Source of the DNA: Punica granatum
Lineage: Eukaryota > Streptophyta > Magnoliopsida > Myrtales > Lythraceae
NCBI RefSeq assembly: GCF_007655135.1
Contig: NW_022204383.1
Coordinates: forward strand, 1 to 64,000
Direction of reading: 5' to 3'
Length of the DNA: 64,000 nucleotides
The translations under genes were made by a program, and so were the position numbers. This document shows positions 37,413-49,865 of the stretch, piece by piece; position 1 is the first letter of the stretch; each line of letters opens with the position of its first letter. The notes under the pieces are model-generated. The model did not search any database. It saw only the letters and a program-made list of their open reading frames with translations, and was not told where the DNA came from.

Positions 37413-38954
37413 AAGAGAGTATGCACGGTCGAGCAGTCCCGACGGATGTGCAAGAAGCACGAATGAGAAGGCTCGGCGAACTTGCGAAGCATAAAAGAGA
37501 GTGTGCACTAGCGAGCAGTCCCGGTAGATTTGCATGAAGCACGAGCGAGCAGGCTCGGCGAAATTGCAAAGCGAAAGAGAGTGTGTGCATGGGCGAGCAG
37601 GCCCGGCAGATTTCCAGAAAGCACGAGCGAGCGAGCTCGGCGAACTTGCGATGCATAAAAGAGAGTGCACGGGGGAGCAGCTTGGTAGATTTGCATGATG
37701 CACGACCGAATAGGCTCGGCCAACTTGCGAAGCTTAAAATTGGGTGTGCACGGGCGAGCAAGCCAGGCAGATTTGCATGAAGAACGAGCGAGCAGGCTCG
37801 GCGAACTTGCGAAGCTTAAAAGAGAGTGTGCACAGTCGAGCTGGCCGGCAAATTTGCAAGAAGCACTAGTGAGGAAGCTCAGCGAACCTACGAAGCCTAA
37901 AAGACAGTGTGCACGGTCGAGCAGGCCCGACAGATTTGCAAGAAGAACTAGCGAGCAGGCTCGGCGAGCTTTCGAATCGGAAATGAAAGTGGGCACGGGC
38001 AAGCAGGCCCGACAAATTTACAAGAAGCACGATCGAGTAGGCTCGGCGAACTTGCGTAGCGTAAAAGAGAGTGCACGGGCTAGCAGGCCCGACAGATTTG
38101 CAAGAAGCACGAGCGAGCAAGCTCGGCGGACTTAGGAAGTGTAAAAGAGATTGTGCACGGGCAAGCAATCGCGACAGAATTTCGAGAAGCTTGAGCGAGA
38201 AGGCTCGGCGAACTTGCGAAGCTTAAAAGAGATTGTGCATGGGCGAGCAGGTTCGACCGATTTGCAAGAAGCACTAGCGAGCAGGCTTGGAGAAATTGCG
38301 AAGCGTAAAAGAGAGTGTACACGGTCGAGAAGGCCTGACAAATGTGCAAGATGCACGAATGCTCGGCGAACTTGCGAAGCATAAAAGAGAGTGTGCACGG
38401 GCGAGCAGGTTCGACAAATTCGCAAAAAGCACGAACGAGCAAGCTCGGCGAAATTGCGAAGTGTAAAAGAGAGTGTGCACTATCGAGCAGGCCCGGCAGA
38501 TGTGCAAGAAGCACGACTGAGAAGGCTCGGCGAACTTGCGAAGCATAAAAGAGAGTGTGCACGAGCGAGCAGTTCCGGCAGATTTGCATGAACACGAGCA
38601 AGCAGGCTCGGCGAAATTGCAAAGTGAAAGAGAGAGTGTGCATGGGCGAGCAGGCTTGGCATATTTCCAGAAAGCACGAGCGAGCAAGCTCGGCGAACTT
38701 GCGATGCGTAAAAGAGAGTGCACGGGGGAGTAGCCTAGCAGATTTGCACGAAGCAAGACCGAACAGGCTCGGCAAACTTGCAAAGCGTAAAAGAGAGTGT
38801 GCACGGTCAAGCAGGCGCGACAGATTTGCAAGAAGCACGATCGTGCGAGCTCGGCAAATTTTAGAATCTCAAAAGAACGTGTGCACGGGCGACCAGGCCC
38901 GGCGGATTTGCAAGAGACACGAGCGAGAATGCTCGACGAACTTGCGAAGCGTAA

Positions 38955-39787
38955 AAGAGAGTGTGCGCGGGCGAGCAAGCCTGACAAATTTGCAAGAAGC
39001 ACGAGCGAGCAGGATCGGGAAACTTGCGAAGTGTAAAAGAACTTGGGCACGGGCGAGCAGGCCCGGCAGATTTGCAAGAATCACGAGCGAGCAAGCTCGG
39101 GGAAATTGTGAACGTAAAAGAGTGTGTGCACGGACGAGCAGGCCCGACAGATTTGCATGAAGCACTAGCGAGCAGGCTCCGCAAAATTACAAAGCGTAAA
39201 AGAGAGTGTGCACGGGCGAGCACGCCCGACATATTTGCAAGAAGCACGGATGAGAAGGCTCGGCGAACTTACAAAGCATAAACGAAAGTCTGCACGGGCG
39301 AGCAGTCCGGGCATATTTGCATGAAGCACGAGCAAGCTGGCTCGGCGAATTTAAAAAGCATAACAGAGAGTGTCCATGGGTAAGCAGGCCCGGCAGATTT
39401 GCAGAAAGCACGAGCGAGCAGGCTCGGTGAACTTGCGAAGCGCAAAAGAGATTCTGCACGGGCGAGCAATCGCGACAGATTTTGCAAGAAGCCGGAGCGA
39501 GAGGGCTCAGCGAAATTTTGAAGCTTAAAAGAAAGTGTGCACGAGTGAGCCGACCAGGCTGATTTACAAGAAGCACAACCGAACCGGCTCGGCCAACTTG
39601 GGAAGCTAAAAAAGAGAGTGTGCACGGACGAGCAGCCTGGTAGATTTGCAAGAAGCACGACCGAACAGGCTCGGCCAACTTGCAAAGCTTAAAAGAGAGT
39701 GTGCACGGGCGAGCAAGCTCGGCATATTTGCAAGAAGAACGTGCGAGCAGGCTCAGCGAACTTACGAAGCGTAAAAGAGATTGTGCG
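38955..39787. repeat. Left copy of a segment duplicated 19.5 kb away
   Basis: A run of about ten monomers that reappears at 58,525-59,240 with the same rare variants in the same order: GTGCGCGGGCGAGCAAGCC, GAGCAGGATCGGG, GCAGTCCGGGCATATTTGC, a GAGAGTGTCCATG start, CAATCGCGACAGATTTTGC, a CTGATTTACAAG monomer, and AAGAACGTGCGAGCAGGC at the end. Confidence 0.85.
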
Positions 39788-42700
39788 AGGGCGAGCAGCC
39801 GTGACAGATTTGCAAGAAGCACGAGCGAGAAAACTTGGCGAACTTGCGAAGCTTAAAAGAGAGTTTGCAAGGGCGAGCAAGCCCGACTGATTTGCAAGAA
39901 GCACGACTGAGAAGGCTCGGCAAACTTGCGAAGCATAAAAGAGAGTGTGCACGGGCGAGCTGGCCGGCAGATTTGCAAGAAGCACTAGCGAGGAAGCTCA
40001 GCGAACCTGCGAAGCCCTAAAAGAGAGTGTGCACGGTCGGGCAGGCCCGACAGATTTGCAAGAAGCACGAGCGAGCTGGCTTGGCAAAATTGCGAAGCAT
40101 AAAAGAGAGTGTACACGGGCGAGCAGGCCCTACAGATTTGCAAGAAGCACGAGCGAGCAGGCTCGGCGAACTTTCGAAGCGTAAATGAAAGTGGGCAAGG
40201 GCGAGCAGGGCCGACAGATTTGCAAGAAGCACGATCAAGCAGGCTCGGCGAACTTGCGTAGCATAAAAGAGAGTGTGCACGGGCGAGCAGGCCCGACAGA
40301 TTTGCAAGAAGCACGAGGGAGCAGGTTCGGCGAAATTGCGAAGCGTAAAAGGGAGTGTGCACGGGCGAGCAGGCCTGGCAGATTTGCAAGAAGCACTAGC
40401 GAGCAGGCTCGACGAAATTGCGAAGCGTAAAAGAGAGTGTGCACGGGCGAGCAGTCCCAGCAGATTTGCATGAAGCACGAGCGAGTAGGCTCTGCGAACT
40501 TGCGAAGCTTAAAAAAGAGCGTGCACGGGCGAGCAGGTTCGACAGATTTGCAAAAAGCACGAGCGAGCAGGCTCAACGAACTTTCGAAGCGTAAAAGAGA
40601 GTGTGCACGGTCGAGCAAGCCTGATAGATGTGCAAGAAGCACGAATGAGAAGGCTCGGCGAACTTGCGAAGCATAAAAGAGAGTGTGCACGAGCGAGCAC
40701 TCCCGGCAGATTTGCATGAAGCACGAGCGAGCAGGCTCGGCCAGATTTCCAGAAAACACGAGCGAGCAAGCTCGACGAACTTGCGATGAGTAAAAGAGAG
40801 TGCACGGGGGAGCAGCTCGGCAGATTTGCAAGATGCTCGATCGAATAGGCTCGGCCAACTTGCGAAGCTTAAAATAGAGTGTGCATCAGCGAGCAAGCCA
40901 GGCAGATTTGCAAGAAGAACGAGAGAGCAGGCTCGGCGAACTTGCGGAGCGTAAAAGAGAGTGTGCACGGGCGAGCTGGCCGGTAGATTTGGAAGAATCA
41001 CTAGCGAGGAAGCTCAGCGAATCTGCAAAGCCCAAACGAGAGTGTGCACGGGTGAGCAAGGCCGACAGATTTGCAAGAAGCACGAGCGAGCAGGCTCGAT
41101 GAACTTGCGAAGCGTAAAAGAGAGTGGGCAAGGGTGAGCAGGCCCGACATATTTGCAAGAAGTACGAGCTAGCAGGCTCGGCGAACTTGCGAAGCGTAAA
41201 AGAGAGTGTACACGGGCGAGCAGGCCCGGCAGATTTGTAAGAAGCACAAGCGAGTAGGCTCGTCGAACTTGCGAAGCGTAAAAGAGAGTGTGCACTGGCG
41301 AGAAGGTCCGACAGATTTGCAAGAATCACGAGCGAGCAGGCATGGTGGACTTACGAAGCGTAAAAGAGAGTGTGCACGGGTGAGCCGGCCTGACAGATTT
41401 GCAAGAAGCACGAGCGAGCCGGGTCGGTCGACTTGCGAAGCGTAAAAGAGAGTTGGCAAGGGCGAGCAGGCCCGGCATATTTGCAAGAAGTACGAGCTAG
41501 CAGGCTCGGCGAACTTGCGAAGCGTAAAAGAGAGTGTACACGGGCGAGCAGGCCCGGCAGATTCGTAAGAAGCACTAGCGAGCAGGCTCAGCGAACTTAC
41601 GAAGCGTAAAAGAGAGTGTGCACGGGCGAGAAGGTCCAACAGATTTGCAAGAAGCGTGAGCGAGAAGGATCGGCGGACTTGCGAAGCTTAAAAGAGAGTG
41701 TGCACGATCGAGCAGGTTCGATCGATTTGCAAGAAGCACGAGCGAGGAGGCTCGGAGAAATTACGAAGTGTAAAAGAGAGTGTGTACGATCGAGAAATCT
41801 CGACAGATGGTGCAAGAAGCACGAGCGAGGAAGCTCAGCGAATCTGCGATGCCTAAAAGAGAGTGTGCACGGGCAAGCAAGCCCGATAGATTTGCAAGAG
41901 GTACAAGCTAGCAGGCTCGGCGAACTTCCGAAGCGTAAAAGAGAGTGTGCACGGGCCAACAGGCTCGGCAGATTTGCAAGAAGCACTAGCGAGCAGGCTC
42001 GGCGGAATTGCGAAGCGTAAAAGAGAGTGTGCACGGGCGAGCAGGCCGGACAGATATGCAAGAAGCACGAGGGGGCAAGCCTGGCGAACTTGTGAAGCGT
42101 GAAAGAGAGTGTGCACGGGCGAGCTGTCCCGGCAGATTTGCGTGAAGCACGAGCGAGCAGGCTTGGCGAACTTGAAAAGTGTAAGAGAGAGTGTGCAAGG
42201 GCCAGCTGGCCCGGCAGATTTGCAAAAAGCACGAGGGAGCTGGTTCGGGGAACGTACGAAGAGTAAATGAGATTGTGCAGGGGCGAGCAGTCGCGACAGA
42301 TTTTCAAGAAGCACGAGCGAGAAGGCTCGGCGAACTTGCGAAGCTTAAAAGAGAGTGTGCACGGGCGAGCAGGATCGAATGATTAGCAAAAAGCACGGGC
42401 GAGCAGGCTCGGCAAAATTGCGAAGCGTAAAAGAGAGTGTGCACGGTCGAGCAGGCCCGACAGATGTGCAAGAAGCACAAATGAGAAGGCTCGGCGAACT
42501 TGCGAAGTGAAAGAGAGAGTGTGCATGGCCGAGCAGGCCCGACAGATTTCTAGAATGCACGAGCGAGCAAGCTCGGCAAACTTGCGATGCGTAAAAGAGG
42601 GTGCACGAGGGAGCAGCCCGACCGATTTGCAAGATGCACAACCGAACACACTCGGCCAACTTCCGAAGCTTAAAATCGAGTGTGCACGGGCGAGCAAGTC

Positions 42701-44170
42701 AGGCAGATTTGCAAGAAGAACGAGCGAGTAGGCTCGGCGAACTTGCGAATCTTCAAGGAAAGTGTGTACGGTCGAGCTGGCCGGCAGATTTGCAAGAAGC
42801 ACTAGCGAGGAAGCTCTGCGAAGCCAAAAAGAGAGTGTGCACGGTCGAGCAGGCCAGACAGATTTCCAAGAAGCACGAGCGAGCAGGCTCGGCAAAATTG
42901 CGAAGCGTAAAAGAGAGTGTTCACGGGCGAGGAGGCTAGAAAGATTTGCAAGAAGCACGAGCGAGCTGGCTCGGCAAACTTTCGAAGCGCAAATGAAAGT
43001 GGGCACGGTCGAGCAGGCCCGACAGATTTGCAAGAAGCACGATCGAGCAGGCTCGGCGAACTTGCGTAGCATAAAAGAGAGTGTGCACGGGCCAACAAGC
43101 CCGGCAGATTTGCAAGAAGCACTAGCGAGCAGGGTCGGCGGAATTGCGAAGCGTAAAAGAGAGTGTGCACGGGCGAGCAGGCCCGACAGATTTGCAAGAA
43201 GCACGAGGGAGCAGGCTCGGCGAACTTGCGAAGCGTAAAAGGGAGTGTGCACGGGCGAGCAGGCCCAGCAGATTTGCAAGAAGCACCAGCGAGCAGGCTC
43301 GGCGAAATTGTGAAGCGTAAATGAGAGTGTGCACGGGCGAGCAGTCCCAGCAGATTTGCATGAAGCACGAGCGAGCAGGCTTGGCGAACTTGAAAAGCAT
43401 AAGAGAGAGTGTGCACGGGCGAGCAGGCCCGGCAGATTTGTAGAAACCACGAGCGAGCAAGTTCGGCAAACTTTCGAAGAGTAAAAGAGATTGTGCACGG
43501 GCGAGCAGTCGCGACAGATTTTCAAGAAGCAAGAGCGAGAAGGCTCGGTGAACTTGAGAAGCTTAAAAGAGAGTGTGCACTGTCGAGCAAGCCCGACAGA
43601 TGTGGAAGAAGCAAGAATGAGAAGGCTCGGCGAACTTGCGAATCATAAATGAGAGTGTGCACGAGCGAGCACTCCCGGCAGATTTGCATGAAGAACGAGC
43701 AAGCAGGCTCGGCGAAATTGCAAAGCGAAAGAGAGAGTATGGATGGGCGAGCAGGCCCGGCAGATTTCCAGAAAACACGAGCGAGCAAGCTTGGCGAACT
43801 TGCGATGAGAAAAAGGGAGTTCACGGGGGAGCAGCTCGGCGGATTTTCAAGATGCACGACCGAACAGGCTCGGCCAACTTGCGAAGCTTAAAATAGAATG
43901 TGCACCGGCGAGCAAGCCAGGCAGATTTGCAAGAAGAACGAGAGAGCAGGCTCGGCGAACTTGCGAAGCTTAAAAGAGAGTGTGCACAGTCGAGCTGGCC
44001 GGCAGATTTGCAAGAAGCACTAGCGAGGAAGCTCAGCGAATCTGCGAAGCCCAAACGAGAGTGTGCACGGGTGAGCAGGCCTGACAGATTTGAAAGAAGC
44101 ACGAGTGGGCAGGCTCGGTGAACTTGCGAAGCGTAAAAGAGAGTGGGCAAGGGCGAGCAGGCCCGACATA

Positions 44171-47100
44171 TTTGCAAGAAGTACGAGTTAGCAGGCTCGG
44201 CGAACTTGCGAAGCGGAAAAGAGAGTGTGCACGGGCGAGAAGGTCCAACCGATTTGCAAGAAGCACGAACGAGTAGGCTAGGCAGACTTACGAAGCGTAA
44301 AAGAATTGTCCACGGGCGAGCATTCGCGACAGATTTTCAAGAAGCATGAGCGAGAAGGCTCGGCGAACTTGCGAAGCTTAAAAGAGAGTGTGCACGGGCG
44401 AGCAGGTTCGATCGATTTGCAAGAAGCACGAGCGAGGAGGCTCGGAGAAATTACGAAGTGTAAAAGAGAGTGTCCACGATCGAGAAGAACCGACAGATGT
44501 GCAAGAAGAACTAGCGAGGAAGCTCAGCGAATCTGCGAAGCCTAAAAGAGAGTGTGCACGGGCGAGCAGCCCAGGCAGATTAGCAAGAAGAACAAGAGAG
44601 CAGGCTCGGCAAACTTGCGAAGCTTAAAAGAGAGTGTGCACGGGCGAGTTGGCCGGCAGATTTGCAAGAAGCACTAGCGAGGTAGCCCCGCGAATATGCG
44701 AAGCCCAAACGAGAGTGTGCACGGGTGAGCAGGCCCGACAAATTTGCAAGAAGCACGAGCGAGCAGGCTCGGTGAACTTGTGAAGCGTAAAATAGAGTGG
44801 GCAAGGGCGAGCAGTCCCGACATATTAGCAAGAAGGACGAGCTAGCAGGCTCGGCGAACTTGCGAAGCGTAAATGAGAGTGTACACGGGCGAGCAGGCCC
44901 GACATATTTGTAAGAAGCACTAGCGAGCAGGCTCGGCGAACTTGCGAAGCGTTAAAGAGATTGTGCACGGGCGAGAAGGTCCAACAGATTTGCAAGAAGC
45001 ACGAACGAGCAGGCTCCGCGGACTTACGAATCGTAAAAGAGATTGTGCACGAGCCAGCATTCGCGACAGATTTTTAAGAAGCATGAGCGAGAAGGCTCGG
45101 AGAACTTGCGAAGCTTAAAAGAGAGTGTGCACGGGCGAGCAGGTTCGATCGATTTGCAAGAAGCACGATCGAGGAGGTCGGAGAAATTACGAAGTGTAAA
45201 AGAGAGTGTGCACGATCGAGAAGGCCCGGCAGATTTGCAGAAAGCACGGGGGAGCACGTTCGGGGAACGTACGAAGAGTATAAGAGATTGTGCAGGGGCG
45301 AGCAGTTGCGACAGATTTTCAAGAAGCACGAGCGAGAAGGCTCGGCGAACTTGGGAAGCTTTAAGGAAAGTGTGCACGGGCGAGCAGGATCGACAGATTT
45401 GCAAAAGCACGAGCGAGCATGCTCGGCAAAATTGCGAAGCGTAAAAGAGAGTGTGCAGGGTCGTGCAAGCCCGACAGATGTGGAAGAATTACGAATGAGA
45501 AGGCTCGGCGAACTTGCGAATCATAAAAGAGAGTGTGCACGAGCGAGCACTCCCTTCAGATTTGCATGAAGCACGAGCGAGCAGGCTCGGCGAAATTGCA
45601 AAGCGAAAGAGAGAGTATGGATGGGCGAGCAGGCCCGGCAGATTTCCAGAAAACACGAGCGAGCAAGCTTGGCGAACTTTCGATGAGAAAAAGAGAGTCC
45701 ACGGGGGAGCAGCTCGGTAGATTTGCAAGATGCACGACCGAACAGGCTCGGCCAACTTGCGAAATTTAAAATAGAATGTGCACCGGCGAGCAAGCCAGGC
45801 AAATTTGCAAGAAGAACGAGAGAGCTGGCTCGGCGAACTTGCGAAGCTTAAAAGAGAGTGTGCACGGTCGAGCTGGCCGGCAGATTTGCCAGAAGCACTA
45901 GCGAGGAAGCTCAGCGAATCTTCGAAGCCCAAACGAGAGTGTGCAAGAAGTAAGAGCTAGTAGGCCCGGCGAACTTGCGAAGCGTAAAAGAGAGTGTGCA
46001 CGGGCGAGAAGGTCCAACAGATTTGCAAGAAGCACGAACGAGCAGGCTCGGCGGACTTACGAAGCGTAAAAGAGATGGTCAACGGGCGAGCATTCGCGAC
46101 AGATTTTCAAGAAGCATGAGCGAGAAGGCTCGGCGAACTTGCGAAGCTTAAAAGAGAGTGTGCACGGGCGAGCAGGTTCGATCGATTTGCAAGAAGCACG
46201 AGCGAGGAGGCTCGGAGAAATTACGAAGTGTAAAAGAGAGTGTCCACGATCGAGAAGAACCGACAGATGTGCAAGAAGAACTAGGGAGGAAGCTCAGCGA
46301 ATCTGCGAAGCCTAAAAGAGAGTGTGCACGGGCGAGCAGCCCAGGCAGATTTGCAAGAAGAACAAGAGAGCAGGCTCGGCAAACTTGCGAAGCTTAAAAG
46401 AGAGTGTGCACGGGCGAGTTGGCCGGCAGATTTGCAAGAAGCACTAGCGAGGTAGCCCCGCGAATATGCGAAGCCCAAACGAGAGTGTGCACGGGTGAGC
46501 AGGCCCGACAATTTTGCAAGAAGCACGAGCGAGCAGGCTCGGTGAACTTGTGAAGCGTAAAATAGAGTGGGCAAGGGCGAGCAGTCCCGACATATTAGCA
46601 AGAAGGACGAGCTAGCAGGCTCGGCGAACTTGCGAAGCGTAAATGAGAGTGTACACGGGCGAGCAGGCCCGACATATTTGTAAGAAGCACTAGCGAGCAG
46701 GCTCGGCGAACTTGCGAAGCGTTAAAGAGATTGTGCACGGGCGAGAAGGTCCAACAGATTTGCAAGAAGCACGAACGAGCAGGCTCCGCGGACTTACGAA
46801 TCGTAAAAGAGATTGTGCACGAGCCAGCATTCGCGACAGATTTTTAAGAAGCATGAGCGAGAAGGCTCGGAGAACTTGCGAAGCTTAAAAGAGAGTGTGC
46901 ACGGGCGAGCAGGTTCGATCGATTTGCAAGAAGCACGATCGAGGAGGTCGGAGAAATTACGAAGTGTAAAAGAGAGTGTGCACGATCGAGAAGGCCCGGC
47001 AGATTTGCAGAAAGCACGGGGGAGCACGTTCGGGGAACGTACGAAGAGTATAAGAGATTGTGCAGGGGCGAGCAGTTGCGACAGATTTTCAAGAAGCACG

Positions 47101-49865
47101 AGCGAGAAGGCTCGGCGAACTTGGGAAGCTTTAAGGAAAGTGTGCACGGGCGAGCAGGATCGACAGATTTGCAAAAAGCACGAGCGAGCATGCTCGGCAA
47201 AATTGCGAAGCGTAAAAGAGAGTGTGCAGGGTCGTGCAAGCCCGACAGATGTGGAAGAATTACGAATGAGAAGGCTCGGCGAACTTGCGAATCATAAAAG
47301 AGAGTGTGCACGAGCGAGCACTCCCTTCAGATTTGCATGAAGCACGAGCGAGCAGGCTCGGCGAAATTGCAAAGCGAAAGAGAGAGTATGGATGGGCGAG
47401 CAGGCCCGGCAGATTTCCAGAAAACACGAGCGAGCAAGCTTGGCGAACTTTCGATGAGAAAAAGAGAGTCCACGGGGGAGCAGCTCGGTAGATTTGCAAG
47501 ATGCACGACCGAACAGGCTCGGCCAACTTGCGAAATTTAAAATAGAATGTGCACCGGCGAGCAAGCCCGGCAAATTTGCAAGAAGAACGAGAGAGCTGGC
47601 TCGGCGAACTTGCGAAGCTTAAAAGAGAGTGTGCACGGTCGAGCTGGCCGGCAGATTTGCCAGAAGCACTAGCGAGGAAGCTCAGCGAATCTTCGAAGCC
47701 CAAACGAGAGTGTGCAAGAAGTAAGAGCTAGTAGGCCCGGCGAACTTGCGAAGCGTAAAAGAGAGTGTGCACGGGCGAGAAGGTCCAACAGATTTGCAAG
47801 AAGCACGAACGAGCAGGCTCGGCGGACTTACGAAGCGTAAAAGAGATGGTCAACGGGCGAGCATTCGCGACAGATTTTCAAGAAGCATGAGCGAGAAGGC
47901 TCGGCGAACTTGCGAAGCTTAAAAGAGAGTGTGCACGGGCGAGCAGGTTCGATCGATTTGCAAGAAGCACGAGCGAGGAGGCTCGGAGAAATTACGAAGT
48001 GTAAAAGAGAGTGTCCACGATCGAGAAGAACCGACAGATGTGCAAGAAGAACTAGCGAGGAAGCTCAGCGAATCTGCGAAGCCTAAAAGAGAGTGTGCAC
48101 GGGCGAGCAGCCCAGGCAGATTTGCAAGAAGAACAAGAGAGCAGGCTCGGCAAACTTGCGAAGCTTAAAAGAGAGTGTGCACGGGCGAGTTGGCCGGCAG
48201 ATTTGCAAGAAGCACTAGCGAGGTAGCCCCGCGAATATGCGAAGCCCAAACGAGAGTGTGCACGGGTGAGCAGGCCCGACAAATTTGCAAGAAGCACGAG
48301 CGAGCAGGCTCGGTGAACTTGTGAAGCGTAAAATAGAGTGGGCAAGGGCGAGCAGTCCCGACATATTAGCAAGAAGGACGAGCTAGCAGGCTCGGCGAAC
48401 TTGCGAAGCGTAAATGAGAGTGTACACGGGCGAGCAGGCCCGACATATTTGTAAGAAGCACTAGCGAGCAGGCTCGGCGAACTTGCGAAGCGTTAAAGAG
48501 ATTGTGCACGGGCGAGAAGGTCCAACAGATTTGCAAGAAGCACGAACGAGCAGGCTCCGCGGACTTACGAATCGTAAAAGAGATTGTGCACGAGCCAGCA
48601 TTCGCGACAGATTTTAAGAAGCATGAGCGAGAAGGCTCGGAGAACTTGCGAAGCTTAAAAGAGAGTGTGCACGGGCGAGCAGGTTCGATCGATTTGCAAG
48701 AAGCACGATCGAGGAGGTCGGAGAAATTACGAAGTGTAAAAGAGAGTGTGCACGATCGAGAAGGCCCGGCAGATTTGCAGAAAGCACGGGGGAGCACGTT
48801 CGGGGAACGTACGAAGAGTATAAGAGATTGTGCAGGGGCGAGCAGTTGCGACAGATTTTCAAGAAGCACGAGCGAGAAGGCTCGGCGAACTTGGGAAGCT
48901 TTAAGGAAAGTGTGCACGGGCGAGCAGGATCGACAGATTTGCAAAAAGCACGAGCGAGCATGCTCGGCAAAATTGCGAAGCGTAAAAGAGAGTGTGCAGG
49001 GTCGTGCAAGCCCGACAGATGTGGAAGAATTACGAATGAGAAGGCTCGGCGAACTTGCGAATCATAAAAGAGAGTGTGCACGAGCGAGCACTCCCTTCAG
49101 ATTTGCATGAAGCACGAGCGAGCAGGCTCGGCGAAATTGCAAAGCGAAAGAGAGAGTATGGATGGGCGAGCAGGCCCGGCAGATTTCCAGAAAACACGAG
49201 CGAGCAAGCTTGGCGAACTTTCGATGAGAAAAAGAGAGTCCACGGGGGAGCAGCTCGGTAGATTTGCAAGATGCACGACCGAACAGGCTCGGCCAACTTG
49301 CGAAACTTAAAATAGAATGTGCACCGGCGAGCAAGCCAGGCAAATTTGCAAGAAGAACGAGAGAGCTGGCTCGGCGAACTTGCGAAGCTTAAAAGAGAGT
49401 GTGCACGGTCGAGCTGGCCGGCAGATTTGCCAGAAGCACTAGCGAGGAAGCTCAGCGAATCTTCGAAGCCCAAACGAGAGTGTGCAAGAAGTAAGAGCTA
49501 GTAGGCCCGGCGAACTTGCGAAGCGTAAAAGAGAGTGTGCACGGGCGAGAAGGTCCAACAGATTTGCAAGAAGCACGAACGAGCAGGCTCGGCGGACTTA
49601 CGAAGCGTAAAAGAGATGGTCCACGGGCGAGCATTCGCGACAGATTTTCAAGAAGCATGAGCGAGAAGGCTCGGCGAACTTGCGAAGCTTAAAAGAGAGT
49701 GTGCACGGGCGAGCAGGTTCGATTGATTTGCAAGAAGCACGAGCGAGGAGGCTCGGAGAAATTACGAAGTGTAAAAGAGAGTGTGCACGATCGAGATGGC
49801 CCGACAGATGTGCAAGAAGAACTAGCGAGGAAGCTCAGCGAATCTGCGAAGCCTAAAAGAGAGTG
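44171..49865. repeat. 1.77-kb secondary HOR, three copies plus a partial fourth
   Basis: Copies begin at ~44,171, 45,941, 47,712 and 49,482 (spacing 1,770-1,771 bp). The fourth stops matching at about 49,865. Copies 1-3 are about 99% identical by eye apart from the first ~140 bp of copy 1, which is more diverged. Each unit has about 21.5 monomers. The joins at 45,941, 47,712 and 49,482 carry the same shortened monomer (GTGTGCAAGAAGTAAGAGC, lacking about 27 bp of the usual monomer), which marks the crossover product. The neighbouring monomers are far more diverged, so the amplification is recent on an old background. Confidence 0.93.
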
